This document shows, one piece after another, positions 11,446 to 23,643 of a stretch of 64,000 nt of DNA (position 1 is the stretch's first letter; every line of letters begins with the position of its first letter). The stretch is from Annulohypoxylon bovei var. microspora. Its lineage: Eukaryota; Ascomycota; Sordariomycetes; Xylariales; Hypoxylaceae. The stretch is from the NCBI GenBank assembly GCA_022836615.1, contig MU405239.1:62001-126000 (forward strand), in the 5' to 3' direction. The position numbers were made by a program, and so were the translations under genes. The notes beneath the pieces are model-generated. The model was not told where the DNA came from and searched no databases. It saw only the letters and a list, made by a program, of their open reading frames with translations.

Positions 11446-12816
11446 CTATTTCGACCCACTTTTCGCCGCAGCCGACTCGATATGCTTCGAGTGTAGCTCT
11501 TCAACGGCGGGGATGATTAAGCTTTCGATCTCCAACTCGGGCTCACCCTCAGGTAACATCGCTGGGTCCATGGGCTTATTTTCTCCGTTCCCGCTCTTCT
11601 GGTCCGCCGCGCCAATCAGTTCCTCGACGCCGCTTATCGTCTTCTTGCGGCGGTTGATGGGCACGCGGATCCACTTGTCCTGGTGACCGGGCGTCACGAA
11701 GACGACCTCCCACTTGCGCGTCGACAACAGGTTTCCGATGACGAGGTGGTGCTGGTACCGATCGAGCGAGTATTTGGCCTTATGGATGAGAAGCGCAGGG
11801 TTCGTCTCTAGCTTAAACGAGATGATCATGCCTTCGGGTGCCCAGCCATCTACGAGGTTTTTAAGAAACTTAGGCACAGGGTCCAGGTCGACAATAAGGC
11901 GCTTGCTCCGCGGTATGGCTGGGGATGAGTCAAAATTGTCAAAGGCCTCTTCCTCCTGCTGCGGAGTTTCCCGCGCCTCTTTGGCGATAGTCGTCAGCCC
12001 TTGTTTCTTCAATGAATCTGTCGCGTCTGTGCTCTGTATCTTGTGCTCCGACATGCGCTCCGGCGGCACGAAGAAATCGCTCACCGCGGCGGCAAGGTAT
12101 AGCAAGCCATTAGGTCCAAGAGGACGCATGAGTTGTGCTACAGCTCGCAGTTCGTGCAAATAGTCAGTAATGGTGACAAACGGCAGCATGAGCAGTAGAT
12201 TCTGTCGCTTAGCATTGTTATATTTGCGTAGCACGCGCAGCATCTTGTCCTGGTGTGCTGGGTTCGCGACGACGCTTCCATCCGAGTTCTCATGTAGGAA
12301 GTCCAGAAAGCAGTCGGTTGAGTGGCTGTAATGCCGACTGTAGGGCAACAGACTGAATTGCCGGTGTAGGAAGATCACAGCATACCCAGATTCTAGAAAG
12401 TACTCTGCGGAGGTAGCGCCTCGCGTACCAGCGCTAAAGTTATCAATAAAGCGCACGGTTTGCTTTTCTAGCGGCACGGTAGTTCCGCCCGAGGTGACGA
12501 GGACAACGCGCCTATTCGCTGCAGCATGTTGATTTATGAATGATTCTGCAGCGGCGGCATGCTGTTGCAACGCCTTAGGGGGTGGGTTGGAGTTGAAATA
12601 AGAGTTTTCCACCACTTGGTTTGAGGAGGTGGATGTGTTAGTAGTATTGCTTGCCATGGTGTCTTGACTTGCAATAGAGGATATAGATGGAGATCTAGAA
12701 GAAAATCGAGCCTCCGCTAGCTTGAATGAGAGGCTCAGAGCAGGCGACGAGTCTTCTGCTTTCCCGTGTGAGGGAGTGTTCTGGGGGTCTGAAGTTAGTG
12801 TCTGTGATGCCATCAT
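11446..12816 (-). CDS. CAB2: Phosphopantothenate-cysteine ligase (CoA biosynthesis)
   Basis: 456 aa, intronless. It joins 4'-phosphopantothenate to cysteine using a nucleotide, the second step from pantothenate to coenzyme A, and should be cytosolic. Diagnostic segments are VVLVTSGGTTVPLEKQTVRF followed by IDNFSAGTRGATSAEYFLESGY (nucleotide-binding start of the eukaryotic PPCS fold), LYLAAAVSDFFVPPERMSEHKIQS, and in the C-terminal half GMIISFKLETNP with LVIGNLLSTRKWEVVFVT. The first 80 or so residues are Ser/Thr/Asn-rich low complexity and dispensable to the fold. A second in-frame Met lies about 53 residues in (MASNTTNTS), so the true start could be internal. The last 60 residues are acidic and unlike the catalytic core. 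The symbol follows the yeast orthologue. Confidence 0.92.
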   Translation of the reverse strand: MMASQTLTSDPQNTPSHGKAEDSSPALSLSFKLAEARFSSRSPSISSIASQDTMASNTTNTSTSSNQVVENSYFNSNPPPKALQQHAAAAESFINQHAAANRRVVLVTSGGTTVPLEKQTVRFIDNFSAGTRGATSAEYFLESGYAVIFLHRQFSLLPYSRHYSHSTDCFLDFLHENSDGSVVANPAHQDKMLRVLRKYNNAKRQNLLLMLPFVTITDYLHELRAVAQLMRPLGPNGLLYLAAAVSDFFVPPERMSEHKIQSTDATDSLKKQGLTTIAKEARETPQQEEEAFDNFDSSPAIPRSKRLIVDLDPVPKFLKNLVDGWAPEGMIISFKLETNPALLIHKAKYSLDRYQHHLVIGNLLSTRKWEVVFVTPGHQDKWIRVPINRRKKTISGVEELIGAADQKSGNGENKPMDPAMLPEGEPELEIESLIIPAVEELHSKHIESAAAKSGSK

Positions 12817-14404
12817 GTTAGCAAGGATGTAATCGACGCAACAGTGCAGAGAAGCATTGATGTAAGGCAGATGCAGGGACTAAGGGTCCTTTGCTATTAT
12901 AAGTACTATACATAGGTAGGTAGTTAATAGCCTTGCCATGTAATAACTCATATAAATGCCGCTGAAACTTGCTAGCCCCAACCCCGAGTGGGATGGACCC
13001 ATACATAGTAATCACCGGCATTCCGGGGTGATGCGTGAGACCTCGGCCCCCGGCTCCTCTTTGTCTTAGTCGTGCGGAGGGACACCGGCTCTCCGATTCA
13101 TTCGGGATTGAAAGCAACGAATGTCTAGGCATGCAAAGGAATGTACTACTCTCTTTTGAAGATATATTGTATTTGAAGCTCGTAAGCTTTAGGTAGCAAT
13201 AGCAAAATAGACTCACAATAGGGGGGACCCTCGCTGTTGGACAAGTTAGAATAAATCTTATCGGTGGTGTATAAATTGCCGCAGAATGGGTTGAGGGTTT
13301 TTAGAGGGACGAGGCTTGTGATTTCCTGATGATAATCTGGAGAACCTTGGAAGACTGTTAGGAAAGCTAAGACATATGCGATAATATTATTGGCTCACAG
13401 TAAGCCCCCAAAGCCCGGATGAGGTTATTAAAGTCGAGTTTGCTTTCGCCGCTGACGTGCTGACGTGAGTTTTGTGGGGGTTAAGTATTCCGAATCGGAT
13501 GAATGGATCGGGCAGATCGGGGTAGTCAAAGCTCAGCCTGAGGGGAAGGAATGGAGGGCATGTGCGGAGATGCTTACCCCTGTACCTAGTGGCCTACAGT
13601 AGGCTTTTTCTAGGTAGATAAGATCTGACGCTTGTGAAGCGGCTCAGCAAACTTTATTTAGAAGGTATGTACCTAACTAATTTTATTTAGTTTTGGAAAT
13701 CGTGACTTCGTTCTGTATTATATATTTAAATACACGAATTCACTAAATAGCAGAAAGAACCGTCCATATTTGTGGAAGAGGGAACCTTGAAATTCCAAGA
13801 TTCCGTGTTCTGGAGATACATAAGAAAGAAAGCTATTACCTACGCCACACTCTAATTTAAGTGGCTTATAGCAGTTAACGGATTCAACTCTATCATCCTC
13901 TCTTGTCAACTTTACTTCAACCTTTGATCTCCTTTTCTTCTGAGGCACTCATCTCTAATTTCTCACCCATACTTATTATACACCTAGACATCTACAGAAT
14001 TAATTCACTAAGTCCATAGACTAGCTCAAGACTTGCGTGTTCTCGATATACTTAAAGACTAAGTAAGAATGAATAAAAGCATCATAATGTGAACTTCTAC
14101 CCAGAGGGCAATCATTAATTCATAAATCTGAATATCTAGGGGTATGTAAATCCAACCCTCAATTTTCGCCATTACCCCCAAATTACCTGTATACCCAATT
14201 TCCACTAACCAATTTCTCTAGGAACCTTCACAAGTTTTCCGGGCTCCCTCTATTGTGCCATGAACCATGTTTCATAAGTCATGCCCCGAAATTCTATTTT
14301 TTTATACCAGTCCGATCCCCAAGATCCTCCTTGAGTAAACCAGCCCCACCATCCCCGACGTTATCCAATCGTATTATATAGACTACCACCAATAGGTAGC
14401 CAGT
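12817..14404. other. Long intergenic region, no gene seen
   Basis: About 1.6 kb. It includes the CAB2 5' flank and a strongly A+T-rich part at 13600-14400. Frames present are short and contain no recognisable domain. It may also hold the 3' UTR of the transporter to its right. Confidence 0.45.
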
Positions 14405-15856
14405 CTAAAAATTAGTCCAAGGTAACCACCCTACACTCATAGCCTTCGACGCGTACATTGCGACGACAGACACTACCTGAGTGAGGCCGGTAAAAAGAAT
14501 AAGACCCCAATAGTCACCACCGGCAGCATTGACGATGATGCCCGCAAAGGGGAGGCTTACTAGTACAGCAACAGAAACAATGGTATAACAAGTAGCATAA
14601 TACCGTCCATAGTTCTGCGTGTGGCATAGTTTTCCAACGCAAACGGGAGTAATGCTAATATTATTACCAGTCGAAAATCCGAACATGAGGGCGAAGATGA
14701 TGAGACCCGCCGCCGTGTGGCCGAATGGCAACCACACCACGTAACAAGAAAATATCGTGGCGCAAAGAGAGATCATGTTCGTGTTAAAGGGGCCAATCTT
14801 ATCTGCCCACCAGCCGGGCAGTGCCCGCCCAAACACGGATGCCCCATTAAGAATGGGTAGAATCTGAAAAGCGAACTTCTCGCTGAAGCCGTTCGCGAGT
14901 GCGTAGCTCGAAATGTAAGCAAGGGGGATAAAGAGTCCCAGTTCCAGGAAGAATACGCCAATGGTGAGAAGTAGAAAACGCTTTTCCTTCATAATACGAA
15001 AATCCGGGTGCGGGCTTGCGTTCTTGGCCGGTGGCAACCGTTTCCTAACTAGAAGATTGGCAAAGATGAATAGGACAAGGCAGATGAACCCTACGATGCG
15101 GATTGTCCACCCCCATCCTACCTTGTCGAAGAGGCTTTGCATTATCAACGGAAACGCTACGCCGCCTATGCCGCCGCCCGTGCTTGCGAGCCCGGAGGCA
15201 AAGCCACGGCGCTCGCGGAAAAAGTGTCCTATGGCTGCGAGGCATGGAGTGAATAGAAGAGAAGTTGATATTCCATTAAGAATGCCCCAGCTAAGCATAA
15301 AATGCCAATATTCTGCAGAAAGAAAGTTAGAATTGTATTTAAAGGCAAGGTAACGGGGTCGGATAAGTTACTTACCTGTACAGACGCTCAGCAACATGGT
15401 ACTCGCAACAATACCAATGCCCCCCGGAATGATCAGCCATTTTGGCCCATATCTATCAAAAAGAGGTCCCACATAGACGCCACAGAGGAAGCACAACGCT
15501 GAATATAAGGAAAAAATCCATCCAATGGTACCCTCTTTATAGTTGGACAGCTGATGTGTTACGACGTAGGTTTGGAGTGTTGCGATGCTGTTCATGAGAC
15601 CCAAGGAGGCAAGTAAACCACACCAAGATCCGAGAACGACGAGCCATGCCTCCAGACCACCTTCTGGGTATGATTCATCCCCCAGAAGGGTCTCATGCCC
15701 GGTGCCAGCATTGGATTTGTCAGGAATAGGTCCGTACTCCTGAACAAAAGGGTCAGACTTCTCAGTTACCTCGAAATCAGTCGGACCTTTTTCGAGATAA
15801 GTTGAATCCGGTGCCTCTGGTTGCGGGGGTTGGCTAGCTTTTTCTATCTCCTCCAT
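14405..15856 (-). CDS. MFS monocarboxylate-transporter-like permease (MCT family)
   Basis: Two exons, 15856-15376 and 15312-14405, with a 63-nt phase-1 intron (GTAAGT...CTGCAG). The product is about 462 aa. A hydrophilic N-tail of about 70 residues precedes the MCT-type first helix (EGGLEAWLVVLGSWCGLLAS). Loop 2-3 has GPLFDRYGPKWLIIPGG, and exon 2 has YWHFMLSWGILNGISTSLLF followed by GHFFRERRGFASGLASTGGG, a typical helix 4-5 loop of fungal SLC16-like carriers. About 12 helices are expected. Such proteins export or import monocarboxylates or related metabolites, and the substrate is not predictable. Loss of the intron junction would put the first ATG of exon 2 at 15298, which would delete three helices, so the two-exon model is preferred. 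Confidence 0.9.
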
Positions 15857-16607
15857 TGCTGCTGCGAATATGCCTTTGAGGAGAGGTTGACTATACGAAA
15901 TGTTATTGAAAACCTAGACCGACAAGAATCATGATTTCGACATCTACCCAAGTAGGCATATGGCTACAGGCTATATAATTAACAGCAAGGGATAATCTTT
16001 AGGCTTGGATGCTGGCACTTTTAACATTCATGACTATCTGGATCCACATTAGCCTTCACGCTGACCGAAACAGGGGAGCATCAAGGTTGCCATCCGTCCT
16101 CGGAGCAAACAGACCGCACTTTTCCAACCCCGCTATAACCCACTTGACCCAGTCGTCAGGCGTAAAGATGTGAAAGACGTGATACCACGCTCTGTTTGCA
16201 TAATAATTACGTCCGGATATCTCGTACTATGTGCTGTGTATGCGGCAACCACAGGCCACACACCTCCACACATTCCGGCCTGCCCCAAGCCGGGGTTCAA
16301 TCCGAGGCGTCTGACTATTTACAACTCATCATACCGATTGTGAGCTATCTTCGCGTCGAGACCCGTTGATGCTGTCGGTACTAGCGATAAAGGGACGGCA
16401 CGATCCTTCCTCTGGGGACCCGGAGGTGCCTGAATGTACCTGGATCTAGTTAAAGTGCCACCGAACTCAGGCATGCCGCTTTATCAGTATCCACGAAATT
16501 TGATGGGAGGATACTGCACCCCTAGCTAATAGGAACCCATCCGATATCAAGGGTCATCTGTGTGAATAGGATGAATAGGTAAAGTGTCAAAAAACTTTTC
16601 AATAGGC
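15857..16607. other. Intergenic region, no gene seen
   Basis: Upstream of the MCT-like gene and downstream of the WBP11-type gene. A GGTTCAATCC string at about 16292-16301 resembles a tRNA T-loop, but no stem partners exist around it. Nothing else is recognised. Confidence 0.45.
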
Positions 16608-17523
16608 TCAATCTTGATCATCTTGATCATCTTCAACTTCCTCCATTGAAACTTTTCGCGGTCCCGTTCTCGTAAATTCTGACGCGTCACCTGCGTCCAG
16701 AGAAGGTTTGAGATAGCCTTCTTTCTCCAGACGGTCTGCTTCTTCGGGCTCCATTAGACCACCTTGACCTTTGCTCTTTTCCATCTTCATCCGGACTGCT
16801 GTGGGCATGAATGCGCTGACAGCTTCTTTCCGTAAATCGCGTACCATGGGTTTCGCTTCATATACCGTCTTTGTTTCCACCGGAGCAGGTGGTGTTGGCT
16901 GCTTGTCTTGACCATTGTCTCGACCAATGTCTCGACTAGTACCTAGCGGTGTGTCGTTCGCATTTCGTGCTGCTCTGCGTTTCGCGTACCATTCGTCTAG
17001 TATCTCCTTCGAAATTGGGGGTGGTGTATCTCTCGGCATCGGTATATTCTTGACATCGTCCGGCACATCGTTGTCACTGCCTGAATCATCACCACCTCTT
17101 CTCCTCTTGCCTAAGACGCCATTGTTTCTCTCGCCATCACCTCTGAAGCCACCACCACGTCCGAAGGAAGGCGCTTTATCACCTAAGGCCTCTCTAGCCT
17201 TAGTGACTGTTTTGAGATCACGTTCCAGCCCCTCCAATACCGACTCTTCATGCTTTGTAAGCTTGCCACCGCTCGAGCTGATCTTCTTCAAGTCATCGAT
17301 CTGTTTTTGTATTCTGTCGGGGTTTCGCTTCGCAAACTTCTCATTTCGACGGGCGGTCGCTTCTGCCTTTCCTGAGAGGGGTTGTTAATTTGCATTCCAT
17401 CTTTGAAGTATCATGACTAGGTAGGTAGATAATGGTAGACGTATCTATACCTTTCTTGACTGCCTTAGCCTTCTCAGCTTTGCGCTGGGCCTGTACAGGA
17501 TTGAAGTTTTTCCCCCCAAGCAT
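16608..17523 (-). CDS. WW-domain-binding protein 11 (WBP11)-type pre-mRNA splicing factor
   Basis: Two exons, 17523-17451 and 17371-16608, with a 79-nt phase-1 intron (GTATAG...CTCAG). The product is about 278 aa. The first 60 residues carry the WBP11 N-terminal signature: GGKNFNPVQAQRKAEKAKAV, then KGKAEATARRNEKFAKRNPD and RIQKQIDDLKK once spliced. The rest is charged and disordered, with a Gly/Arg patch, a basic KRRRGG signal, a PMPRDTPPPISKEILDEWYAKR segment and an acidic end. It is predicted to act in the nucleus near the spliceosome. It is shorter than animal WBP11 and lacks their long proline-rich tails. The start is the ATG at 17523, since the TTG further upstream is not used. It is divergent from the DBF2 kinase gene. 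Confidence 0.85.
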
Positions 17524-18569
17524 GGTTGTCAATCGATAGGAAAATCGTAGGTTACCGTCAGTAATTGATAGTTAGTCAAAGTTGCACAGTTCGAAATATT
17601 AATACCGAGTTCATTTGAATTAGATGTTAGGTAACTTTGTGCAAGATATTGAAGTAGGGGCGTAGTTGTGAAATATGGGTTCTTGCAGGAAACTTCAGCC
17701 TTGTGCAGCTTCCATCGCATTACATCAAGGCACAGTGTTACACGTTCAATTTAAACGGTATTACCGTTCCGCATTAATGATAAGACGATAAGCATGCACC
17801 CGTAAATCAATGAGATTTTCGGCATTGCGGCTAGACGGGAAGGCATTCTACAGGGGAATTTAGTGGCCTGGGCTATTTTTGGTAGGCACCTGGGCAGGTA
17901 GCGTACAGTATTTAGATACATACAGCGTCGTACCTGCACATGTGTGAGCAGCTGAGGCAGTACGTACCATGTAGCCGGGTTCACTCGGTGCGCACAGCAA
18001 GCCTAGCATGTTTCAAAGTCTACCCCAGTTCAGTAGTGGCTACCGGGGTAACGGTGTTGACTCTGTTGACATTTGACGTCGTGCAATTCTCCAAGAATTC
18101 TCTACCACTTTCCACCAATTCAAAGACCCCGCGTCTGAATCTCAATCCAATCAAGAACCATCCCACCTTTTCTACACTCTCCCATTCATTCTTCCAACCG
18201 GCATGTAATAAAAAAACAAGCATCTTTCGGTTGCCATTGATCAGCCATCGTGCATGAAGTTTAGACTTGGATCTCTCTTCTTGCATCTTGCATCTTGCAT
18301 ACAGATATTCAATTCCTCTGAAGAATTGATTCCCGTCTCTGTACATTATAATTTTGTACATTCATCAAATTCAATTCATCAACTTTATTCACCTTCATCA
18401 TATTCACTGTCGCGTTTTCTACCGACTTATTTCTACCCAACCCCACCATTTCATCCTTCCACCCTCCCTACCTCGTCTCAATCTTGGAGTCCTTTTATTT
18501 ACCTAGTATTCTTGATAGTCCTTTGACATCAACTATTCTCGTCACTCCACAAACTTCGACATATTGGTT
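17524..18569. other. Divergent promoter region between WBP11-type and DBF2-type genes
   Basis: About 1 kb shared by the two divergent genes. From about 18080 to 18560 the plus strand is pyrimidine-rich (repeated TTCATC, CCACC and TCTT tracts), as is usual for leaders of highly expressed fungal housekeeping genes. This is probably the DBF2 5' UTR. A triple TTGCATC repeat lies near 18280-18300. Confidence 0.5.
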
Positions 18570-20671
18570 ATGTCAAATCTTCTATCCAACATGTTTCCCT
18601 CTTCGGGCCAGAAGGACGGCAAGTCGACCACTTCGGAGTGTCCTGGCACACCAATCAAGAACACCTTTGTTACTCCCATTGCGACGCCTCAGGGCAGCCC
18701 TAGCAAGAAGACTTTACCCCCCGGTGCCCACGAGCTCCCAACCGTCTTCGAAAATGCTCTAAAGCTCAATCCTGTCCCCCTCGACGGACCAGTGAAGCTT
18801 GGTAGACCTCAGACTGGTACCCCTCTGTCACCCACCAAGAGCAACATCCAGCCTGCCGACGATATATACTCCGGCACACCCACCAATGTTGACAGTAGCA
18901 TTATTCACAAGAGTGGAGGGGCCACAGAGACTCCCTTGAAGAAGCAGGGACAAGAGAACACTCCACCCTCGAAAATCCCCATTCGAGATTCCGTCTATCA
19001 GCATAACCAAGCTGCTCTGTCGCGTCACGAACTCTACCAATCTCGAGATACTCGACCATTGACACCCAACACCAAGAAATTCAACACATCTCGTGGTCTA
19101 ACCCCCGAAGAGTTGGAGATTCTGAAGAAGCCTAGCGTCCGTCGCTTGGTCAACGTCACTCAACTATGTAAGCCCAATGTCTAATATCTATTATGCCTAC
19201 ACCTACTAACTAGGCAATTGCCTAAAGACTTTCTAGATTATTACTTCGATCTTCTTACCTACGTCGGCGCCAGACAGACGCGACTGAACGCCTTCAAGGC
19301 GGAAGTACCCGCACCCCCCGAGACCGAACAGGAGGACTATAACCATCTATGGTCGAAGTACACCGGCCGAGAGCGAGCGGCTCTCCGCAAGCGCCGCATT
19401 CGCCTTCGTCACGGTGACTTCCAGATCCTTACGCAGGTCGGCCAAGGAGGATACGGACAGGTGTTCCTTGCTCAGAAGAAGGATACCAAAGAAGTCTGTG
19501 CCCTTAAGGTCATGAACAAGAAGCTGCTCTTCAAGTTGGATGAGATCCGTCATGTCCTCACCGAGAGAGACATTCTCACTACAGCCAACAGCGAGTGGCT
19601 TGTTCGCCTCCTGTACTCTTTCCAAGATGACAAGAGTATCTATCTTGCCATGGAATACGTCCCCGGTGGGGATTTTAGAACCCTGTTGAACAACACGGGT
19701 GTTCTATCCAACCGCCATGCTCGCTTCTACATCGCAGAGATGTTCTGTTCCGTAGACGCCCTCCACAAGCTCGGCTACATTCATCGAGACTTGAAGCCGG
19801 AGAACTTCCTTATCGACTCTAGTGGACACATTAAGCTGACTGATTTTGGTTTGGCGGCTGGTAATGTAGCATCATCCAAGATCAACTCGATGCGTATCCG
19901 ACTCGAGAAGGCTTCTGAGACTGAAGTTCCCTTCGGTAAGGCTATGGAGAAGCGAACAGTAGCAGAGCGTCGAGAGGGTTACCAGACCATGCGTGAGAGG
20001 GACCTGAATTATGCGAAGTCTATAGTAGGATCTCCTGATTACATGGCGCCCGAGGTGCTTCGCGGCGAAGAGTACGACTACACTGTCGACTATTGGAGTT
20101 TGGGATGCATGTTGTTCGAGGCCCTCACCGGGTTCCCTCCCTTCGCCGGTTCCACGGCTGACGAGACGTGGCAAAACCTCAAGCATTGGAAGGAGGTGCT
20201 CAAGCGACCGGTCTGGGAAGACCCGAACTACTTCTTAAGCAACCGCACTTGGAACTTCATCACTACGTACGTCTCATTAAACTATGTTGCGAGATAACAA
20301 TACTAACGAGTTCTAGGTGCATCAATTCGAAGTCCAAGAGATTCACGAATATTAAGGACATTTTAGAGCACCAGTATTTCGCCGAGGTGGAATGGAAAAC
20401 ACTGAGAGAATCCAAGGCCCCGTTCGTGCCTGAGCTGGACTCAGAGACCGACGCAGGATACTTCGATGATTTCACCAACGAGGCTGACATGGCCAAGTAT
20501 AAAGAAGTCCATGATAAACAACAGGCTCTTGAGAGGATGGAAGACCGAGACGAACAGATGCACAAGGGTCTTTTCGTCGGATTTACCTTCCGCCACCGTA
20601 AAGCTACCACAGAAGACGGCAGCCCGCGCAAGCGAATCCAGACCGAGGAGACCTTTGGCACGATGCTTTAG
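18570..20671 (+). CDS. DBF2: NDR-family Ser/Thr kinase, DBF2/Sid2 type
   Basis: Three exons, 18570-19167, 19228-20266 and 20317-20671, giving about 663 aa. Junction 1 reads VTQL-YFLDYYFDLL, the conserved N-terminal MOB-binding region. Junction 2 uses GTACGT...TTCTAG. The N-tail of about 170 residues is rich in S/T-P sites (GTPIKNTFVTPIATPQGSP). The kinase has GQGGYGQV at about 271, HRDLKPEN at 385-392, DFG at 405, the long NDR insert before SIVGSPDYMAPE, and a C-terminal hydrophobic motif around FVGFTFRH. By family it works with a Mob1 partner in the septation or mitotic exit network to time cytokinesis and septum formation. The ATG at 18570 was chosen because the two upstream codons lack ATG. 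All catalytic residues are present. Confidence 0.95.
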
Positions 20672-22627
20672 GGTAGGCGTTCATTGCCTAAATTCAAAAG
20701 GCGGTGATTTGCCTTTTGGTCGAACATGATGGTTTGTTCGCCACAGCAAGATATGGCGAAGTTTGATCGTCTCCAGACAGGATACTGGAGACGTAGTCAC
20801 AAGATGATATAGTTGTGGCACTTTCTTTGTGTTTTTTTTTTTTTGGTCGGGAAAAGTTGCTCAGGGAGCTAGCTATGACCCAGGAAAGGCGTTTTCAGGT
20901 GTCGCATGCATACGGTACTAGGAGTTCATCAGCAGGAGGTTTATGGAGGGCATACGCGTCTAGTCAGTCTGGTTCCGAAGGCAGCCATGAGAGGATTTTG
21001 ATGTCGAGGGAGTCGGGGGAGTAGAGGGTAGTGTCAGTCGTACGGGTATATTACATTGGGTTGCTTTGATTCAGCCTCAAGTGAGATCAACCATGCTAGT
21101 TGACAAGCTAGAACTGCGGTCCAGGTGAGCTGATGTGGAGGTCTCAGATGAGTTTCCTGATGACGAAAGATTCGGTTCATTGATGTTATGATTTTTTTTA
21201 ATCCACAACACATTCAATTCCCTTACCCATTCAAGTTGGAAGAGAAGTCTTCAATGCCGTCATGAAGTAACTAAGGTTAAATGTTGTCTATATTTAGGAA
21301 CCCCTAAACTTAGCCATAAAGTGTAAGTGAAGCATAAGGGGTGGTATTCCAAGAGAAGAAGGCACAGTGAAACCGGGTCCTTCGGGACCGGGGAACTACT
21401 ATACTTTCCCTTTGAGGTCTACCAAGACGACCGAGATCATCGTTGATTGGTCGTGATGCTTCACCAGGCTTTCCGGACCTCCCCAAGATCCGACCCCGCA
21501 AAACAAGTTTTCAAGCTTCCATTCACACAAGAAACGAAACATAACCTAGCCTCGCATATTTACTTACGAAGCTTGAGAGTGCTTAGCTACACAGTTTCGG
21601 GTAGATGAAATAGGTAACGATTCTTTGTTTCTGTGTTTAACTCTAGACACGCTACCTATGTTGTCATACTATGTAAACAAGGTGTGTGGGAAAGTCGAGA
21701 GGCTGGCTGCCCTGCATATATTCGTCTCAGCCACATACTGCTTTTCGTCAAGCAGCCTACGTGACCAGATACTAATATCGATTAACACATTCCATGCAGG
21801 TAATTACGTCTCCTACATTGATCGGTAAGTCTAGACAGAGTCAGTTCAGCTCAGATTACGCCAGCAACATGGAGGCTCTTGTAAAACCGTACATCCCAAG
21901 CTCGATCCTCCAACCCAGTTCGCCCTTTTCTGCCCCAGGAAATGGTCGTACATATGCATATCCTTCATCCCCTCACGAGCAAGCAGCCAACCGCTTCGTG
22001 GACGCGCGGCTTCCAACGCCAGCTAACGCACGAGGGATCTGCGTCCAGACGAAGCGGTGATGGTGTATGGCGGCCAAGGGAATGCGTGTGGTATGTGTTC
22101 TGGAAGCTTAGCCACATCCCTACATGCCAATATACTCGTGGTAGGCGAACTCAGCCCGAAGCTTTCACAACTTTATTTCCCTTTTTCTTTTCCTCCCTCT
22201 GTTCCGGGACGATCACACGCCCCCGAAAGCTAAGGTAGACACAGGTAAGAGATGACGAATAGCTTCGCCTTCTTCTTCTTCTTGCCTGCTTGCTTGTTGG
22301 ACGAACGCACTCACACATTACGTTACGCCCTTTGACGTCCATGACACGAGTCTCGACTGCTTACCCGTCCGGTCTTTGTTCGGCCGACTGGGGCTAGTTA
22401 CATACCTAAGGGGAGGACATATAAGTATACCTAGCTACTTTTCTTGACTTACGCACTTTCTTTCTGCACTCTCGCCTATATACCTAGGTTCTTTATTCTA
22501 TTGTATTATAGATACCCGAAGAAGTACTTGGGATCATATATCGAGAAGCAATATCAAGAAACGAAAACTATCTTCAGCTATTCCTAGGAAAAAGAAGATA
22601 TACATATACGAGGTCACCTGAAGAAAG
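20672..22627. other. Long intergenic region, no gene seen
   Basis: Nearly 2 kb. It begins with the DBF2 3' UTR, including an 11-nt T run near 20833. Short frames such as the one from 21869 (MEALVKPYIPSS...) have no recognisable domain. A TTC/TTG-rich tract lies at about 22268-22300, just upstream of the GPI-protein leader. Confidence 0.45.
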
Positions 22628-23643
22628 ATGAAGACATCGACCCTCGTCGCCGTAATGGCACCCTCGGCCGCCTCCGCGCAGTGGTGGAAAGGCGCTCCAG
22701 GATGTGCTGTGAGTTCCCGTTTTCATCTACTCTCTCCCCTCCCTTGCCTCTCCCCTTACATTCCTCTGCCCACGCCCACCCCAGCCATCCATCTCTACGC
22801 CCTTTCTCTCCTTACTAACACCCCCGCCAGCAATCCTGCCTCTCAACCGCGTGGTCCAGCCCCACCGCCACCGTGACCTCCGGCTGGCCCGCGCAGTCCG
22901 CCTACTGCGACGCCAGCGTCGGGTCCAGCGTCGGGTCGTGCATCAGCAGCGCCTGCGACGCGTCGTCCTCCAGCTCCGCCTACTCGTCCTACACCGCGCT
23001 GTCCAGCTCCCTGTGCGCGGCCTACTCCTCGTGCACGTCCGTCGGGTCGACGGGCGTCCGCACGGTGACCTACAGCGCCGGGCCCGTCACCTGGGCCGCG
23101 CCCGGCGGCTGGGGCTCCAAGGCGTTCGCCGGGCCCCCCGGCTTCCCTGACGCGGCTGTCGATGGCGCGAACGCGAGCGCCAGCGCCGACGCGTACCGCC
23201 AGTACTGGAGCGACTGGGCGTCCGCCTTCTCCGGCAGCCACACGTGGACCGGCGGCGTGGCCACCGTCACCGGATGCGCGTTCGACGGGTCTCCCTGGTT
23301 CGTCGGCCCCGGGTGCGGCTGGAACGGGCTCGGCGGGTTCGACGGCTGGGTCGGTTGGGGCTCTGGCTGGAGCTGGGGGCCGACGACGACGCAGACGGTC
23401 ACGTATACTACGACGGATACGCAGGGTGCGACGACGACGGCGACGGGGCTCGCGGCGGTGGCGCTGGCGGTCAGTGGGACCCTGACGACGAGCACGACGC
23501 TGGGGACGCCGACGGCGACGAGCGGGAGCGAGAATGGGGCCGTGGGGTTGGGGAGGGGGGGTGCGGGCGCGGAGGGCTCGGTTGTGACGGGCATGATGGG
23601 GGTTGCGCTGGGGGTGGTGCTGGTTGTTGCTGGTATGTTGTGA
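22628..23643 (+). CDS. Serine-rich secreted, probably GPI-anchored cell-surface protein
   Basis: Two exons, 22628-22708 and 22831-23643, with a 122-nt CT-rich phase-0 intron (GTGAGT...GCCAG). The product is about 297 aa. A signal peptide (MKTSTLVAVMAPSAASA) precedes QWWKGAPGCA. A Cys/Ser-rich region follows (CDASVGSSVGSCISSACDAS), then a Gly/Trp-rich centre, a Thr-rich stretch (TTTQTVTYTTTDTQGATTTA) and a C-terminal hydrophobic helix ending in LGVVLVVAGML, as expected for GPI attachment. The eight or so cysteines do not fit the CFEM pattern. Exon 2 is far more G+C-rich than its surroundings, so all six frames are open over long runs. The minus-strand frame at 22843-23688 is such a shadow. Probable role: cell-wall or adhesive surface protein. 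Confidence 0.75.

Noticed and set aside
16290..16305. tRNA T-loop-like GGTTCAATCC
   Set aside because: No matching T stem, acceptor stem or anticodon arm around it.
14405..17523. Biosynthetic gene cluster around the MFS transporter
   Set aside because: Neighbours are CoA biosynthesis and splicing housekeeping genes. No synthase, cyclase or tailoring enzyme is present.
19211..19217. TAG at 19213 as the DBF2 intron 1 acceptor
   Set aside because: It breaks the frame; the acceptor at 19227 restores the conserved kinase N-terminal region.
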